This document shows, one piece after another, positions 25,284 to 34,210 of a stretch of 64,000 nt of DNA. The stretch's first letter is position 1, and each line of letters starts with the position of its first letter. The position numbers and the translations under genes are program-made. Origin of the DNA: Candidatus Binatia bacterium (lineage in GTDB: Bacteria; Desulfobacterota; Binatia; HRBIN30); the NCBI GenBank assembly GCA_023150935.1, contig JAKLJW010000028.1, forward strand, positions 1 to 64,000, read 5' to 3'. A model generated the notes under the pieces. It was not told the DNA's origin. It searched no databases and was given only the letters and a program-made list of their open reading frames with translations.

Positions 25284-28088
25284 CTACGCCCGATCGACCC
25301 TCTCGACGTCCACCTTGACGGCACGATCCGCGGGGATCGGTTGCCACGAGAAGAGCCGGTAGGTGAGGTGTCCGTACTTGCCGACCAATCCGAGGTGCTT
25401 GATATGTCCGGCCTCGAGGTCGGACTGACTCCACCACTGTTCGTGCATGTAGGGCTCGAAGCCGTTGTAGACGATCAACTGCCCCGGGCGGCACGACGGC
25501 GTGACTTTAGCCGCTATGCGCATGTCGCCGTAGTCGTTGAACACGCGCATCAGGTCGCCGTTCTCGATGCCGAGTTGTTTGGCTTCCTCGTCGTTGATGA
25601 AGGCGAACGGCTCGCCGCGGTGGGTGTTGAGGATGACGTCGTTGGTCATGTTCATCGAGTGGATGCTCCAGCGGTTGTGACCGCTGGTCATCTGGAAGCG
25701 CCGTCCGCGGCCGCCCTGCGGCGGGGGCTCCTTGTGCACGGGCAGCTCTTCGCCGGCTTCCAGGAACCACTCGTGATCGATGTAGAACTGCGCCCGGCGC
25801 ACCAGGGTGTCGTACGGAGTCTTGTCCTCGGTGTGCCAGCGCAACGGGGTGTGCACTTCGTCGGGCCTGATCGTCGATGCCTGCGAGATGCCGTGGCCCA
25901 CCAGTCCCCAGCCGACGAAGCGGAGTTGTCCCTTCTCGCGCAGCTTGGCCAGCGAGGCATCCTTGGGGAGCACGCCGTAGACGGCATTATCCTTCACGGC
26001 CTCGTCGAAGCGGCTCTCCTCGTCCCGCACCGCGCCGCCCTGCGTCGCCCGGTCGAGCAGCCCTTCGAGGCTGCGGACGTTGCCGACGCGGTCGGTGAAC
26101 GTGGTCATGCCGCGCGCCTTGCCGCGCTTTTCGAGGGCGGCCACCAGACGATAACCGATCTCAAGGTCGGGCAGCGCCTCGCCGACCGGCGGCGTCGCGC
26201 GGTCGCAGAGGACGAAGTTCAGGTGATGGACCGAGGGCATACTGTTGCCGAGCTTCTCGTAGTGCTGAGCGGCCGGCAGGATGTAGTCGGAGTACAAACC
26301 CGTGGTGGTCATGCGGTAGTCGCATGACACGACCATCTTCAACTTCGGCCACAGGTGTTCGAGCAGCATCTTCTGCCCACCCCGCTGGCGGCGCAGCAGG
26401 TTGCCGCCCGACTCGAACAGCACGCGTGGCTCGACCTCGCGGTAAGCCTTCGCGTACCGTTCGTCCCACCACCCGTTGTCGACGGCCTCCTGCATATACT
26501 CGTCGAACGACCGCTTCATCGACGGGTCGTGGACGTTGGGGTCGGACCAGCGCTCCTTGTAGCCGCACTGGTAGTACCAGAGGAACGCCGGCGGCATGAT
26601 CGCGCCCTGCCCGCCCAGTTCGGCGGCCATTTCCGCGGCGCGGTTCTGCATCATCTCCGGCGTCATCGTCGGATCCGCGGACGCCATCATCCGCCGCATG
26701 CCGAGAATCATGGCGATGTGCCGTTGCGCCGCCTCCTGCCCCGCTCCCTGCTTGCGGCTCATGAAGGCCTGACCGTCGAAGCCCATGATCGCCCACGAGC
26801 GCGTGCCGGTGCCCTTCTTGCCCCAGTTGCCAGTGAGCCCGAGCAGCAAGGCCATGGCGCGCTCCATCAGGTCGCCGTGGTAGTACTTGCCGGAGTTCCA
26901 GCCGATGAAGATCTTGGTCCGGCGCGTCGCCACCTTGCGGGCCAGGGCGCGGATGTTGTCGGGGTGCACCTCGCAGATCTCGCCGGCCTTCTCGGGAGTG
27001 TAGTTATCGAGCTGGCGGCGCAGCCGCGCGAACACCGGCTCGACCTCGACCGTCGACCCGTCGGCGAGCATGACGCTGAAGGTCCCTTCGAGCGCCGGCT
27101 CGACGCCCTGCGTCGCCAGCGTGTGCCGCGGCGCGGTCGCCAGTGTGTTGGTCAGCTCGTCCCACCAGAAGAACTGGTCGTCGCGATCGCCTTCCATCAC
27201 GTCGCAGCCGCGCAGGAAGCGATTGTTGTCCTTGCGAACCAGCAACGGCAGGTCGGTCTGCTCCTGAACGAACTGCTTCTTGTAGAGGCCGCCGTCGATG
27301 ATGACCTTGCACATCGCCAACGCCAGGGCGGCGTCGGTGCCGATGCGGACCGGGAGGTGGTAGTCGGCGTGAATCGCGGACGGGGAGTAATCGGGCGCGA
27401 TGGTGACGACCTCGCCGCCGTTGTACCGCGACTCGGCGACGTAGTGGTACCAGTGGATGTTGGTGTATACCGGGTTGGCGTGCCAGATCAGCGTCAGCTC
27501 GGCGAGGAACCAGTCGTCCATCGTCGAGGTCGGGTTGTACAGGCCCCAGGTAAGGTGCCAGCCCGGGCTGAAGTCCTGGAACTCGGCGTTGCCGTCGGTG
27601 GTCGGGGTGCCGAGCAGATCGCTGAACATACGGGACGGCGCCGCGCCGGGCTCGGGAGTGAGCAGCGTCAGCACCGACTCGGGGCCCTGCTCCTGGATGG
27701 CATCGAGCATGGCGTCGGCGATATCGTCCAGCGCCTCGTCCCACGAGACCTGCTTGAACTTACCCTCGCCGCGCTTACCGACCCGCTTCAGCGGGTGGGT
27801 GACCCGGTCCTGCGAATAATGGCAATGACTCCAGCAGGCCCCCTTCTGGCAGCCCATGGGGTTCATGTCTGGCACGCCGGGCTCGATCGCGTGGTGCAGG
27901 GACGACTGCTCTTCGCGCACGACCTTGCCGTCGCGCACGAAGACGCGCCACGAGCAGCCGCCGGGGTAGCAGTCCACCGAGTGACTGCCGAAGTGGACGC
28001 TGTCCCAGGTGAACTTGTGCCGGTACGCGTCGGCCCAGGTGGCCGTCGCCTTGCTCGACTTGGCCGTCGCTTTGGTCTTCGCACTCAT
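25284..28088 (-). CDS. type II DMSO-reductase-family Mo enzyme, alpha subunit (signal-less, TetR-linked)
   Basis: This 934-residue catalytic subunit starts at ATG 28088 behind GGAGGAG. The N-terminus is a short Lys/Ala/Thr-rich tail (MSAKTKATAKSSKATATW) with no twin Arg or hydrophobic stretch, so it should stay in the cytoplasm. Cluster ligands are His36-x3-Cys40-x4-Cys45 and Cys80; the Asp candidate is about residue 192 (MDDWFLAEL). SGHNRWSIHSMN and GFEPYMHEQWW are in the C-terminal domain. It is closely similar to the alpha at 2860-5628, suggesting a recent duplication. It faces a TetR regulator and has that regulator's probable operators in its promoter, so it is likely inducible by a substrate or product. 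The substrate is unknown. Confidence 0.9.
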   Translation of the reverse strand: MSAKTKATAKSSKATATWADAYRHKFTWDSVHFGSHSVDCYPGGCSWRVFVRDGKVVREEQSSLHHAIEPGVPDMNPMGCQKGACWSHCHYSQDRVTHPLKRVGKRGEGKFKQVSWDEALDDIADAMLDAIQEQGPESVLTLLTPEPGAAPSRMFSDLLGTPTTDGNAEFQDFSPGWHLTWGLYNPTSTMDDWFLAELTLIWHANPVYTNIHWYHYVAESRYNGGEVVTIAPDYSPSAIHADYHLPVRIGTDAALALAMCKVIIDGGLYKKQFVQEQTDLPLLVRKDNNRFLRGCDVMEGDRDDQFFWWDELTNTLATAPRHTLATQGVEPALEGTFSVMLADGSTVEVEPVFARLRRQLDNYTPEKAGEICEVHPDNIRALARKVATRRTKIFIGWNSGKYYHGDLMERAMALLLGLTGNWGKKGTGTRSWAIMGFDGQAFMSRKQGAGQEAAQRHIAMILGMRRMMASADPTMTPEMMQNRAAEMAAELGGQGAIMPPAFLWYYQCGYKERWSDPNVHDPSMKRSFDEYMQEAVDNGWWDERYAKAYREVEPRVLFESGGNLLRRQRGGQKMLLEHLWPKLKMVVSCDYRMTTTGLYSDYILPAAQHYEKLGNSMPSVHHLNFVLCDRATPPVGEALPDLEIGYRLVAALEKRGKARGMTTFTDRVGNVRSLEGLLDRATQGGAVRDEESRFDEAVKDNAVYGVLPKDASLAKLREKGQLRFVGWGLVGHGISQASTIRPDEVHTPLRWHTEDKTPYDTLVRRAQFYIDHEWFLEAGEELPVHKEPPPQGGRGRRFQMTSGHNRWSIHSMNMTNDVILNTHRGEPFAFINDEEAKQLGIENGDLMRVFNDYGDMRIAAKVTPSCRPGQLIVYNGFEPYMHEQWWSQSDLEAGHIKHLGLVGKYGHLTYRLFSWQPIPADRAVKVDVERVDRA

Positions 28089-28110
28089 AAGCTCTCCTCC
28101 TGCCGCGCTG

Positions 28111-28128
28111 ACATACGGGTCCGTATGT
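28111..28128. promoter_or_regulatory. operator 1, ACATAC-N6-GTATGT
   Basis: ACATACGGGTCCGTATGT has 8-base inverted arms around a 2-base centre. It lies just downstream of the predicted -10 of the alpha promoter and 23 bases before its start codon. With operator 2 (centres 32 bases, about three helical turns, apart) it fits binding of two TetR dimers on one DNA face. Confidence 0.75.
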
Positions 28129-28135
28129 GGGCTGG

Positions 28136-28163
28136 ATTTTTCACATACGCCGGGGTATGTCAA
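28136..28163 (-). promoter_or_regulatory. predicted sigma-70 promoter of alpha/beta pair
   Basis: A perfect TTGACA (28163-28158 on the minus strand) is followed, after 16 bases, by AAAAAT (28141-28136), a weak -10. The -35 box overlaps operator 2 and the start region meets operator 1, so repressor binding would block polymerase. Confidence 0.55.
28143..28160. promoter_or_regulatory. operator 2, ACATAC-N6-GTATGT
   Basis: ACATACGCCGGGGTATGT is the second copy of the same dyad. It overlaps the -35 of the leftward promoter and the probable start of tetR, so the regulator is likely autoregulated. Confidence 0.75.
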
Positions 28164-28972
28164 CACGAATGCGGCGCCGCGCGAAGAAACCGGTCAAGCC
28201 CCCCCGTGGAGGTAGGAATTCCGGATCGCGCGTGCCGTCCGGCAAGATGCGCGCGGCCGAACGGGGGACGGGCAGCCGCGACGACGCCAAGCGCGAGACG
28301 CGCGAGGCGCTGGTCCGCGCCGGTCTGGAGGAGTTCGCCGCCCGGGGGCTCGACGTCCCCAGCCTCGATGCCATCTGCGCGCGCGCCGGGTACACGCGGG
28401 GCGCGTTCTATGTCCATTTCAAGGACCGCGACGACCTCATCGTCGCGGCGATGGAGTCGGTGATCGGAACGTTCCTCGATGCGGTGGTGATGTCGAACCG
28501 CGGGGCCGACGACCTCGAGGAGACGGTGACGCGCTTTCTCGGCGCCGTGGTCGACGGCAATGCGCTCACCGGCGGCAGCGGCTCGATGCGCACCCATCGA
28601 CTGCTCGACGTCTGCACGCGTTCGCCGCAGGTGCGGGCGCGGTTTCTCGAGTTGCTCCACGGCGCCCACGAGCGTCTCGTGCGCACCGCGAGCGCCGGAC
28701 AGGCAGCCGGAACCGTCCGGCGCGACATTCCGGCCGAAGCGGTGGCAGGCATGCTGGGTACGCTGGCGATGGGAGTCGTCCAGCTCTACGAACTGGGAGC
28801 GCCGGTCGACGTCCCGGCCCTGCGGGCGGCGGTGCTCAAGGTGCTTGTAACTCCGGCTGCAGCCCCGGCGGCGCGGCCGGGCAAGGATGCGTTAGCGGGC
28901 GAGGTTCGCCGCCGTAGCCCACGGGTCATCCGCCCGCGCGCCCGGGCCGGCACCCGGCAAGGCGGGCCCTGA
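28157..28972 (+). CDS. TetR/AcrR-family transcriptional regulator
   Basis: This is about 271 residues from ATG 28157; a GTG near 28230 or ATG 28247 are alternatives, because the first ~30 residues are unusually basic and no SD is clear. The helix-turn-helix is typical: REALVRAGLEEFAARGL, then LDAICARAGYTRGAFYVHF, which includes the conserved GAFYxHF recognition segment. The remaining ~150 residues are a variable ligand-binding domain, and the C-terminus is Arg/Pro/Ala-rich. It is divergent from the alpha/beta molybdoenzyme pair across a 68-base gap with two matching operators. It is predicted to repress that pair until a substrate-derived ligand binds. The ligand is unknown. Confidence 0.9.
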   Translation: MSTRMRRRAKKPVKPPRGGRNSGSRVPSGKMRAAERGTGSRDDAKRETREALVRAGLEEFAARGLDVPSLDAICARAGYTRGAFYVHFKDRDDLIVAAMESVIGTFLDAVVMSNRGADDLEETVTRFLGAVVDGNALTGGSGSMRTHRLLDVCTRSPQVRARFLELLHGAHERLVRTASAGQAAGTVRRDIPAEAVAGMLGTLAMGVVQLYELGAPVDVPALRAAVLKVLVTPAAAPAARPGKDALAGEVRRRSPRVIRPRARAGTRQGGP

Positions 28973-29084
28973 GCGACCGCGACGCCGGCACCCCCCGGCC
29001 CGCGCCCGACGATCCCGGGCGAACTCGATGCCGGAGGAGTCGTCGCAAGTCCAATCTCCTCTACTATCGGCCGCACCGCCCGAT

Positions 29085-29447
<363 letters not shown>

Positions 29448-29471
29448 TCATCCGCCGCACTGCGGCCGGCG

Positions 29472-30824
29472 CTAGAACGCCAGCAGCAACTCGGTGGCGA
29501 CGATGTTCTGTCCGTTCACGAACGACTTCTCGTACTGGTAGATTTCCTTATTCGCTTCGTCGTGGCGGTACTCGGTGCGCCAGAGCAGACTGTCGAGCAG
29601 TCGCACGGTCACCGTCGGCGCCGTGATTTCCCATGCCGTGATCCCGCCCGTAACCGCCGGGTTCACGCTCATACCCCGCGTGTTTTGCGAGTCGACGAAC
29701 ACCTCGGCCCGCAGCGCCAGATCGATGCGCTCCGTTGCCTGCCAGATCGTGTAGCCCGCAAATCCCCACCAGTCGGCGCTGTCCTCGTTGTTCGGCCCGA
29801 GCAGCCGCGACTGGCTGCCGTAGTCGCCTTCCAGCACGAACGTCAGCGTGTCGAGCGGCCTTGCGGTCACAACCCCCGTAACCATCCCCAACTTCGAAGC
29901 CGACGACGGCGCATTGTAGGAGTTGCCCGGCGGATTGGCCGTCTGCTCCGGCCCGTATATCCCGGCGAAGTAGAGCGACAGGAAGTCCGCCGGGTTGATA
30001 CCCAACCCACCGAGAAAACTGATGCCCGAGTTGTTGTCGACCGGGTTGTCCCAGCCGTTCACCAGAGCCGCGTCGACGGTCACGTACTCGCCGACGGGCA
30101 TGCTCGCCAGGAGGCCGGTATGCGTAAACGGCACCGCATACCCGAACAGCATCGCATTCGTCAGGTTCGGGTTGAAGTTCGTCCAGGTCTTGAACACCTC
30201 GTAGCCGAGCAAGGTCACGAACTTTCCGCCCTTGAGGGTAATGCCGTCGCCCACCGGTATCTTGTACGTCAGGTACGCATCGCGCAGGTCGAAGGAGTCG
30301 GCGCTCTCGGCGCCCCCCGGCGGCGGCGACGAGTTGCTCCAATACGTCACCGACCCCAGCGTTTGCGCGGTCTTGCCGAAGTCCATACTGACGAAGAACC
30401 CCCAGGCCGAGTCCTCCTTCTGGCGCAGCAGAAACAGCGCGGCATCGTTCAGCATGAAGTTGTTGGCGTCGGTGTCGACGGGAATGCCGGTGTTGGTACG
30501 CCAGGCAGGCTTGTTGAAGTTGTACAGGTAGTCGAGGGCCACGAGCGCGTGGAACTCCACCCCGAGCTTTTCGGCGATGGTCGCCTCCGCCGCCTTGACC
30601 TGAGCCTCGATCGCCTCGATGCGCTGCCCCACCGTCTTGGAGTCGCTCGCTTCGGCAGCGGCCTGGGCATTGACCTGCTTCTCAAGGGCGTTCACCCGCG
30701 CCTCCAGAGCCCGCATTTCCCGATCCGCCACGGTCTTGCCCTGCCCCCACACGCTCGTCGGCACCGCCGCGACAGTCAGGGCCGCCGCCACCGCCACCCA
30801 CCTGAGTACGATCCTCTCGCTCAT
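29472..30824 (-). CDS. outer-membrane beta-barrel porin with coiled-coil N-terminus
   Basis: This 450-residue protein starts at ATG 30824, with GGAG five bases upstream. A Sec signal (MSERIVLRWVAVAAALTVAA, cleavage near VWGQ) is followed by a predicted coiled coil (about 30-80, with LEARVNALEKQV) that could span the periplasm to peptidoglycan. Next come alternating amphipathic strands such as GITLKGGKFVTLLGYEVF, ending in the aromatic C-terminus ELLLAF needed by the BAM machinery. It resembles BBP2/OmpL-like putative porins. It precedes glnK and probably shares the sigma-54 promoter at 30897-30912, implying nitrogen-status control. Cargo is unknown. Confidence 0.8.
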   Translation of the reverse strand: MSERIVLRWVAVAAALTVAAVPTSVWGQGKTVADREMRALEARVNALEKQVNAQAAAEASDSKTVGQRIEAIEAQVKAAEATIAEKLGVEFHALVALDYLYNFNKPAWRTNTGIPVDTDANNFMLNDAALFLLRQKEDSAWGFFVSMDFGKTAQTLGSVTYWSNSSPPPGGAESADSFDLRDAYLTYKIPVGDGITLKGGKFVTLLGYEVFKTWTNFNPNLTNAMLFGYAVPFTHTGLLASMPVGEYVTVDAALVNGWDNPVDNNSGISFLGGLGINPADFLSLYFAGIYGPEQTANPPGNSYNAPSSASKLGMVTGVVTARPLDTLTFVLEGDYGSQSRLLGPNNEDSADWWGFAGYTIWQATERIDLALRAEVFVDSQNTRGMSVNPAVTGGITAWEITAPTVTVRLLDSLLWRTEYRHDEANKEIYQYEKSFVNGQNIVATELLLAF

Positions 30825-30896
30825 GGCATCTCCGCTCCTTTTTCGCCCTAGTGTGCGCCCCAGCAGTCGTCGCTCGGCGCCGGCATTGCCTGCCGG

Positions 30897-30912
30897 AGCA
30901 ACGGCAATGCCA
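30897..30912 (-). promoter_or_regulatory. sigma-54 promoter match upstream of porin-glnK
   Basis: On the minus strand TGGCATTGCCGTTGCT reads TGGCAt-N5-TTGCT, matching the TGGCAC-N5-TTGCW consensus at all but one position, with correct GG/GC spacing. Predicted transcription starts about 60 bases before the porin ATG. The same bases form a 9-base inverted repeat with GGCATTGCC at 30882-30890. Confidence 0.65.
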
Positions 30913-31002
30913 GCACGAACCCACACCGGTGCGGCGCGATGCGGCGGTCGCAGCGCGGGGAGGATCGACGACCTGCCCAAAGGAGCTGCCGAACAAAGAG
31001 GC

Positions 31003-31021
31003 GCCTGCCGCAAATGCAGGC
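31003..31021 (-). terminator. hairpin after amidohydrolase
   Basis: GCCTGC/GCAGGC stem around a 7-base loop, about 20 bases past the amidohydrolase stop on the minus strand and followed there by CTCTTTG. It is a weak intrinsic-terminator candidate. Confidence 0.4.
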
Positions 31022-31042
31022 AGCAGTTGGCGCCCGCTCGAC

Positions 31043-32278
31043 TTACATCCGATGCTTGAAGGTCTGTCCGTCGCGCATGACCAGGACGACGCGGTCGGCG
31101 TCCTGCAGCACGCCGATATCGTCGAGGGGTTGGCCGTCGACGACGATGAGGTCCGCACGCTTGCCGGCCTCGACGGTGCCGATTTCGTCCGCGAGACCGA
31201 ACAGCTCGGCGTTCGTACGCGTCGCCGACAGAATCGCCGCGTGGGCGCCGAGGACCTCCGCCTTGAGTCCGAGCTCCATGCTCTTGAACGGCTGCATGGC
31301 CGCCAGCACGTCCGAGCCGGAGCAGATCTTCAATCCGGCGGCCCGGGCCACTTCGAGAGAAGCCAGACCGCGCTCCTTGGCCTTGTCGATCTTCGCGATC
31401 ATTGGCGCGGGGACGCCCTCGGCTTCGCCGTGGGCGCTGATCAGGAAATAAGTCGTCAGCGTCGGCACGAAATACGCCCCGGCCGCACGCATGCACGCTG
31501 CCGACTCTTCGTCGATGAAGTTACCGTGCTCGATACTGCGCACGCCGGCCGCCACGGCATTCATGATGCCCTGCGGAGTATAGACGTGGGCGAGGGCGAT
31601 CTTGCCAACGGTACGCGCCTCGTAGCACGCGGCAGCCATCTCCTCGATGGTGAACTGGGTATGCTCGATCTCGTCCGTCGGCGACATGCAGCCGCCGCCG
31701 GCCATGAGTTTGATGCCGTGCGCACCCGTACGCAGGATGTCGCGAGCCGCGTGGCGCATGGCGTCGGGCGAGTCGCAGATGCGCGGCGTCGCAACCAGCC
31801 CGTGAATGCCGCGCAGCGGCTCCTCGACCATCGACGGATCGCGCCAGTCGCCGTGTCCCCCCGTCTGCGTCAGGCACCCGCCGACGAACAGGATGCGGGG
31901 ACCCTTCACGTAACCGCGCTCGGTTGCCTGGGCGAAACCCCAGTCGAGGCCGAAGGCGTCACGCACCGTCGTGAACCCCGCCTGCAACGTCTGCTCGAGC
32001 ACCTCTTTGACGCGCAGAGCCACGGTGGCAACCGAATCGCGGCGGGCCTTGTACGGATCGATCTCGATGATGGCGGCGTGGATGTGCGCGTCGGTAAGCC
32101 CGGGCATCAGCGTCCGGCCTCCGCAGTCGATCACGCTCGCTCCGGTCGGCAGCGGCGGCTGGGCACCGCGGGCCACCGCGGCGATGCGCTCCCCGTCGAC
32201 GATCACGGTCGACCGGGGAGCGGGATCGGCTCCTGTGCAATCGATCAAAGTGCAGTCATGGAATACGGTGGTGGCCAT
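31043..32278 (-). CDS. amidohydrolase, imidazolonepropionase-like
   Basis: This 411-residue metal-dependent hydrolase starts at ATG 32278, with GGGAGGG four bases upstream. The metal-binding HxH is in TDAHIHAA near residue 65. Others are HGIKLMAGGGCMSPTDEIEH (bridging Lys and family signature), AHVYTPQGI, SIEHGNFID and GSDVLAAM with the late Asp. The fold ends with EAGKRADLIVVDGQPL, standard for the superfamily (COG1228). These enzymes hydrolyse cyclic amides or proline dipeptides; the exact substrate is not predictable. No signal peptide is seen. It is divergent from the ThDP decarboxylase, with about 90 bases between starts. Confidence 0.88.
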   Translation of the reverse strand: MATTVFHDCTLIDCTGADPAPRSTVIVDGERIAAVARGAQPPLPTGASVIDCGGRTLMPGLTDAHIHAAIIEIDPYKARRDSVATVALRVKEVLEQTLQAGFTTVRDAFGLDWGFAQATERGYVKGPRILFVGGCLTQTGGHGDWRDPSMVEEPLRGIHGLVATPRICDSPDAMRHAARDILRTGAHGIKLMAGGGCMSPTDEIEHTQFTIEEMAAACYEARTVGKIALAHVYTPQGIMNAVAAGVRSIEHGNFIDEESAACMRAAGAYFVPTLTTYFLISAHGEAEGVPAPMIAKIDKAKERGLASLEVARAAGLKICSGSDVLAAMQPFKSMELGLKAEVLGAHAAILSATRTNAELFGLADEIGTVEAGKRADLIVVDGQPLDDIGVLQDADRVVLVMRDGQTFKHRM

Positions 32279-32367
32279 CGAACCCTCCCGGCTCCGACTC
32301 GCGTCCGCCGCCGGAATTGACCGCGCGGCCACGGCACTGTTACGTTCGGCCCGCGGGCTGTCAACTT

Positions 32368-34026
32368 ATGGTCGCTGCCGGCATGGATGCTCCCAGCTCG
32401 ATCGGCCGCTATCTGATCGATCGGCTCTCCGCCCTCGGGGTGCGTCATGTGTTCGGGGTCCCCGGCGATTACGTGCTTGGCTTCTTCGCGGAGCTGGCGG
32501 GCAGCTCGCTGACGGTCGTCAACACCTGCGACGAGCAGGGTGCCGGGTTCGCCGCCGACGCCTATGCGCGCGTCAACGGCATCGGGGCTGTGTGCGTCAC
32601 GTACTGCGTCGGCGGCCTGAAAATCGCCAACACCACCGCGCAGGCCTTCGCGGAGAAGTCGCCCGTGGTCGTTATCAGCGGCGCACCGGGCACCGCCGAG
32701 CGCGCCAGGAACCCCCTGCTGCACCACAAGGTACGCGACTTCGACACGCAATTCAGGGTCTTCGAGCAGCTCACCTGTGCCGCTACCGTACTGAACGACC
32801 CGCAATCGGCGCGGCGCGAGATCGAGCGCGTGCTCGGCGCCACGGTGAGGCATAAACGGCCCTGCTACATCGAGCTGCCGCGGGACATGGTGCGCGCGCC
32901 GGCGCCGCCGGTGTCGGCAGCGGCAAGCGCTCCCGAAGCCAGCGACCCCGATCGCCTGCGCGAGGCGCTGGACGAGGCGGTCGAGATGATCGAGAACGCG
33001 CGCCAGCCGGTCATCGTAGCCGGCGTCGAGCTGCACCGTTTCGGCCTGCAAGACATGCTCGTGCGGCTCGTCGACGCCACCGGCATTCCGGTGACCGCGA
33101 CTCTGCTCAGCAAGTCGGTGATCGCCGAGGCGCATCCGGCTTATCTTGGGGTCTATGAAGGCGCGATTGCCCACGACGACGTGCGAGCATATGTCGAGTC
33201 GAGCGACTGCCTCGTGCTGCTCGGTGCACCGCTCAGCGATATCGACCTCGGTATCTTCACGGCCCGTCTCGAGCCGGCCAGGTCGATTGCCGTTACCAGC
33301 GAAAAGACGTCGATCCGCTTTCATACCTACGAGCAGATCCGGCTCGAGGATTTCGTGCGCGGTCTGCTCGCCGCCGGTCTTGCCAGACGTTCGGCAACGA
33401 ACATCCCGCGGCCGGCGCCACCGGCGGCTTTCGTCGCCACCCCCGGCCGGCCGGTAACGGTCGAGCGCCTCTTTCAGCGACTCAACGCGTTTCTCGCCGA
33501 CGACACGGTGGTGATCGCGGATCCCGGCGACGCCTTGCTGGCGGGTGCCGATCTGTTCATCCACGGCCGCACCGAGTTTCTTTCGCCCGCCTATTACACG
33601 TCCCTCGGCTTCGCAGTGCCGGCGAGCATCGGCGTCCAGCTCGCCAATCCGTCGCTGCGGCCGTTGGTCTTGGTCGGCGACGGGGCCTTTCAGATGACCG
33701 GGCTCGAACTGTCGACCAGCCTCCGATACGGCCTTAACCCGATCGTCGTCGTTCTGAATAACGGCGGCTACGGTACCGAGCGGCCGATGCAGGACGGTAC
33801 GTTCAACGACATCCTGCCGTGGCGCTTCGATCGCATCCCCGAGGTGCTCGGTGCCGGCGTGGGCTTCGCCGTGCGCACGGAAGACGAGTTGGATGTCGCC
33901 CTCGAGCGCGCTCGGGCAACGACGGACACCTGCGCAATTCTCGATGTCCGGCTCGATCCCGACGACGTCTCGGCCGCGCTGCGCCGCCTGACCGCGTCGC
34001 TCGCCCGCCGCGTCCGCCACCCGTGA
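32368..34026 (+). CDS. thiamine-diphosphate-dependent decarboxylase (indolepyruvate/phenylpyruvate type)
   Basis: This is about 552 residues; ATG 32383 is an equally possible start, as neither has a clear SD. The N-terminal ThDP domain has HVFGVPGDYVLGFF and the activating Glu in TCDEQGAGFAADAYAR (near residue 50). A central domain follows, and the C-terminal domain carries the Mg/diphosphate motif GDGAFQMTGLELSTS with the paired Asn at VVVLNNGGYGTERP. This pattern matches 2-oxo-acid decarboxylases that convert indolepyruvate, phenylpyruvate or branched 2-oxo acids to aldehydes. It contains YCVGGLK where relatives usually have YGVGGL(S). It stands alone, divergent from an amidohydrolase. Which oxo-acid it uses is uncertain. 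Confidence 0.88.
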   Translation: MVAAGMDAPSSIGRYLIDRLSALGVRHVFGVPGDYVLGFFAELAGSSLTVVNTCDEQGAGFAADAYARVNGIGAVCVTYCVGGLKIANTTAQAFAEKSPVVVISGAPGTAERARNPLLHHKVRDFDTQFRVFEQLTCAATVLNDPQSARREIERVLGATVRHKRPCYIELPRDMVRAPAPPVSAAASAPEASDPDRLREALDEAVEMIENARQPVIVAGVELHRFGLQDMLVRLVDATGIPVTATLLSKSVIAEAHPAYLGVYEGAIAHDDVRAYVESSDCLVLLGAPLSDIDLGIFTARLEPARSIAVTSEKTSIRFHTYEQIRLEDFVRGLLAAGLARRSATNIPRPAPPAAFVATPGRPVTVERLFQRLNAFLADDTVVIADPGDALLAGADLFIHGRTEFLSPAYYTSLGFAVPASIGVQLANPSLRPLVLVGDGAFQMTGLELSTSLRYGLNPIVVVLNNGGYGTERPMQDGTFNDILPWRFDRIPEVLGAGVGFAVRTEDELDVALERARATTDTCAILDVRLDPDDVSAALRRLTASLARRVRHP

Positions 34027-34034
34027 CACCGACC

Positions 34035-34200
34035 TCGCACTGCCGCCCGCGCGCGGAGCGCGCGTGCGTACACTGCTCAACGCGCGCGGAGCGCGCGTTA
34101 CACCTGAGGCTGCCGGCACGCGCAAGATGCGCGCATGCACACACTGCCGAACGCGCGGCGCGCGCGTTCCACCGCTTGCGGCCGGCACCCGCTTGCGCCA
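34035..34200. repeat. GC-rich palindromic direct repeats before AbiEii-like gene
   Basis: Cores of the form GCGCGCGGAGCGCGCG occur near 34050, 34082 and 34151. Two ~60-base units (about 34064-34123 and 34135-34193) share ACACTGC, the palindromic core, GTT-CACC and GCCGGCAC in order, at about 71-base spacing. A related copy lies just past the gene pair near 35173-35215. They extend the AbiEii reading frame upstream but are unlikely to be coding. Confidence 0.65.
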
Positions 34201-34210
34201 AAATCCGGGA

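Noticed and set aside
2860..28088. Nitrate reductase narGHJI operon
   Set aside because: The alphas and betas are of the broader type II branch, but no narI-type cytochrome b subunit or nitrate transporter is present. A haem-b gamma of the EbdC/DdhC type is found instead.
34035..34200. CRISPR array
   Set aside because: The repeats are GC palindromes of unequal length and spacing, with only two or three copies, no unique spacers and no cas genes.
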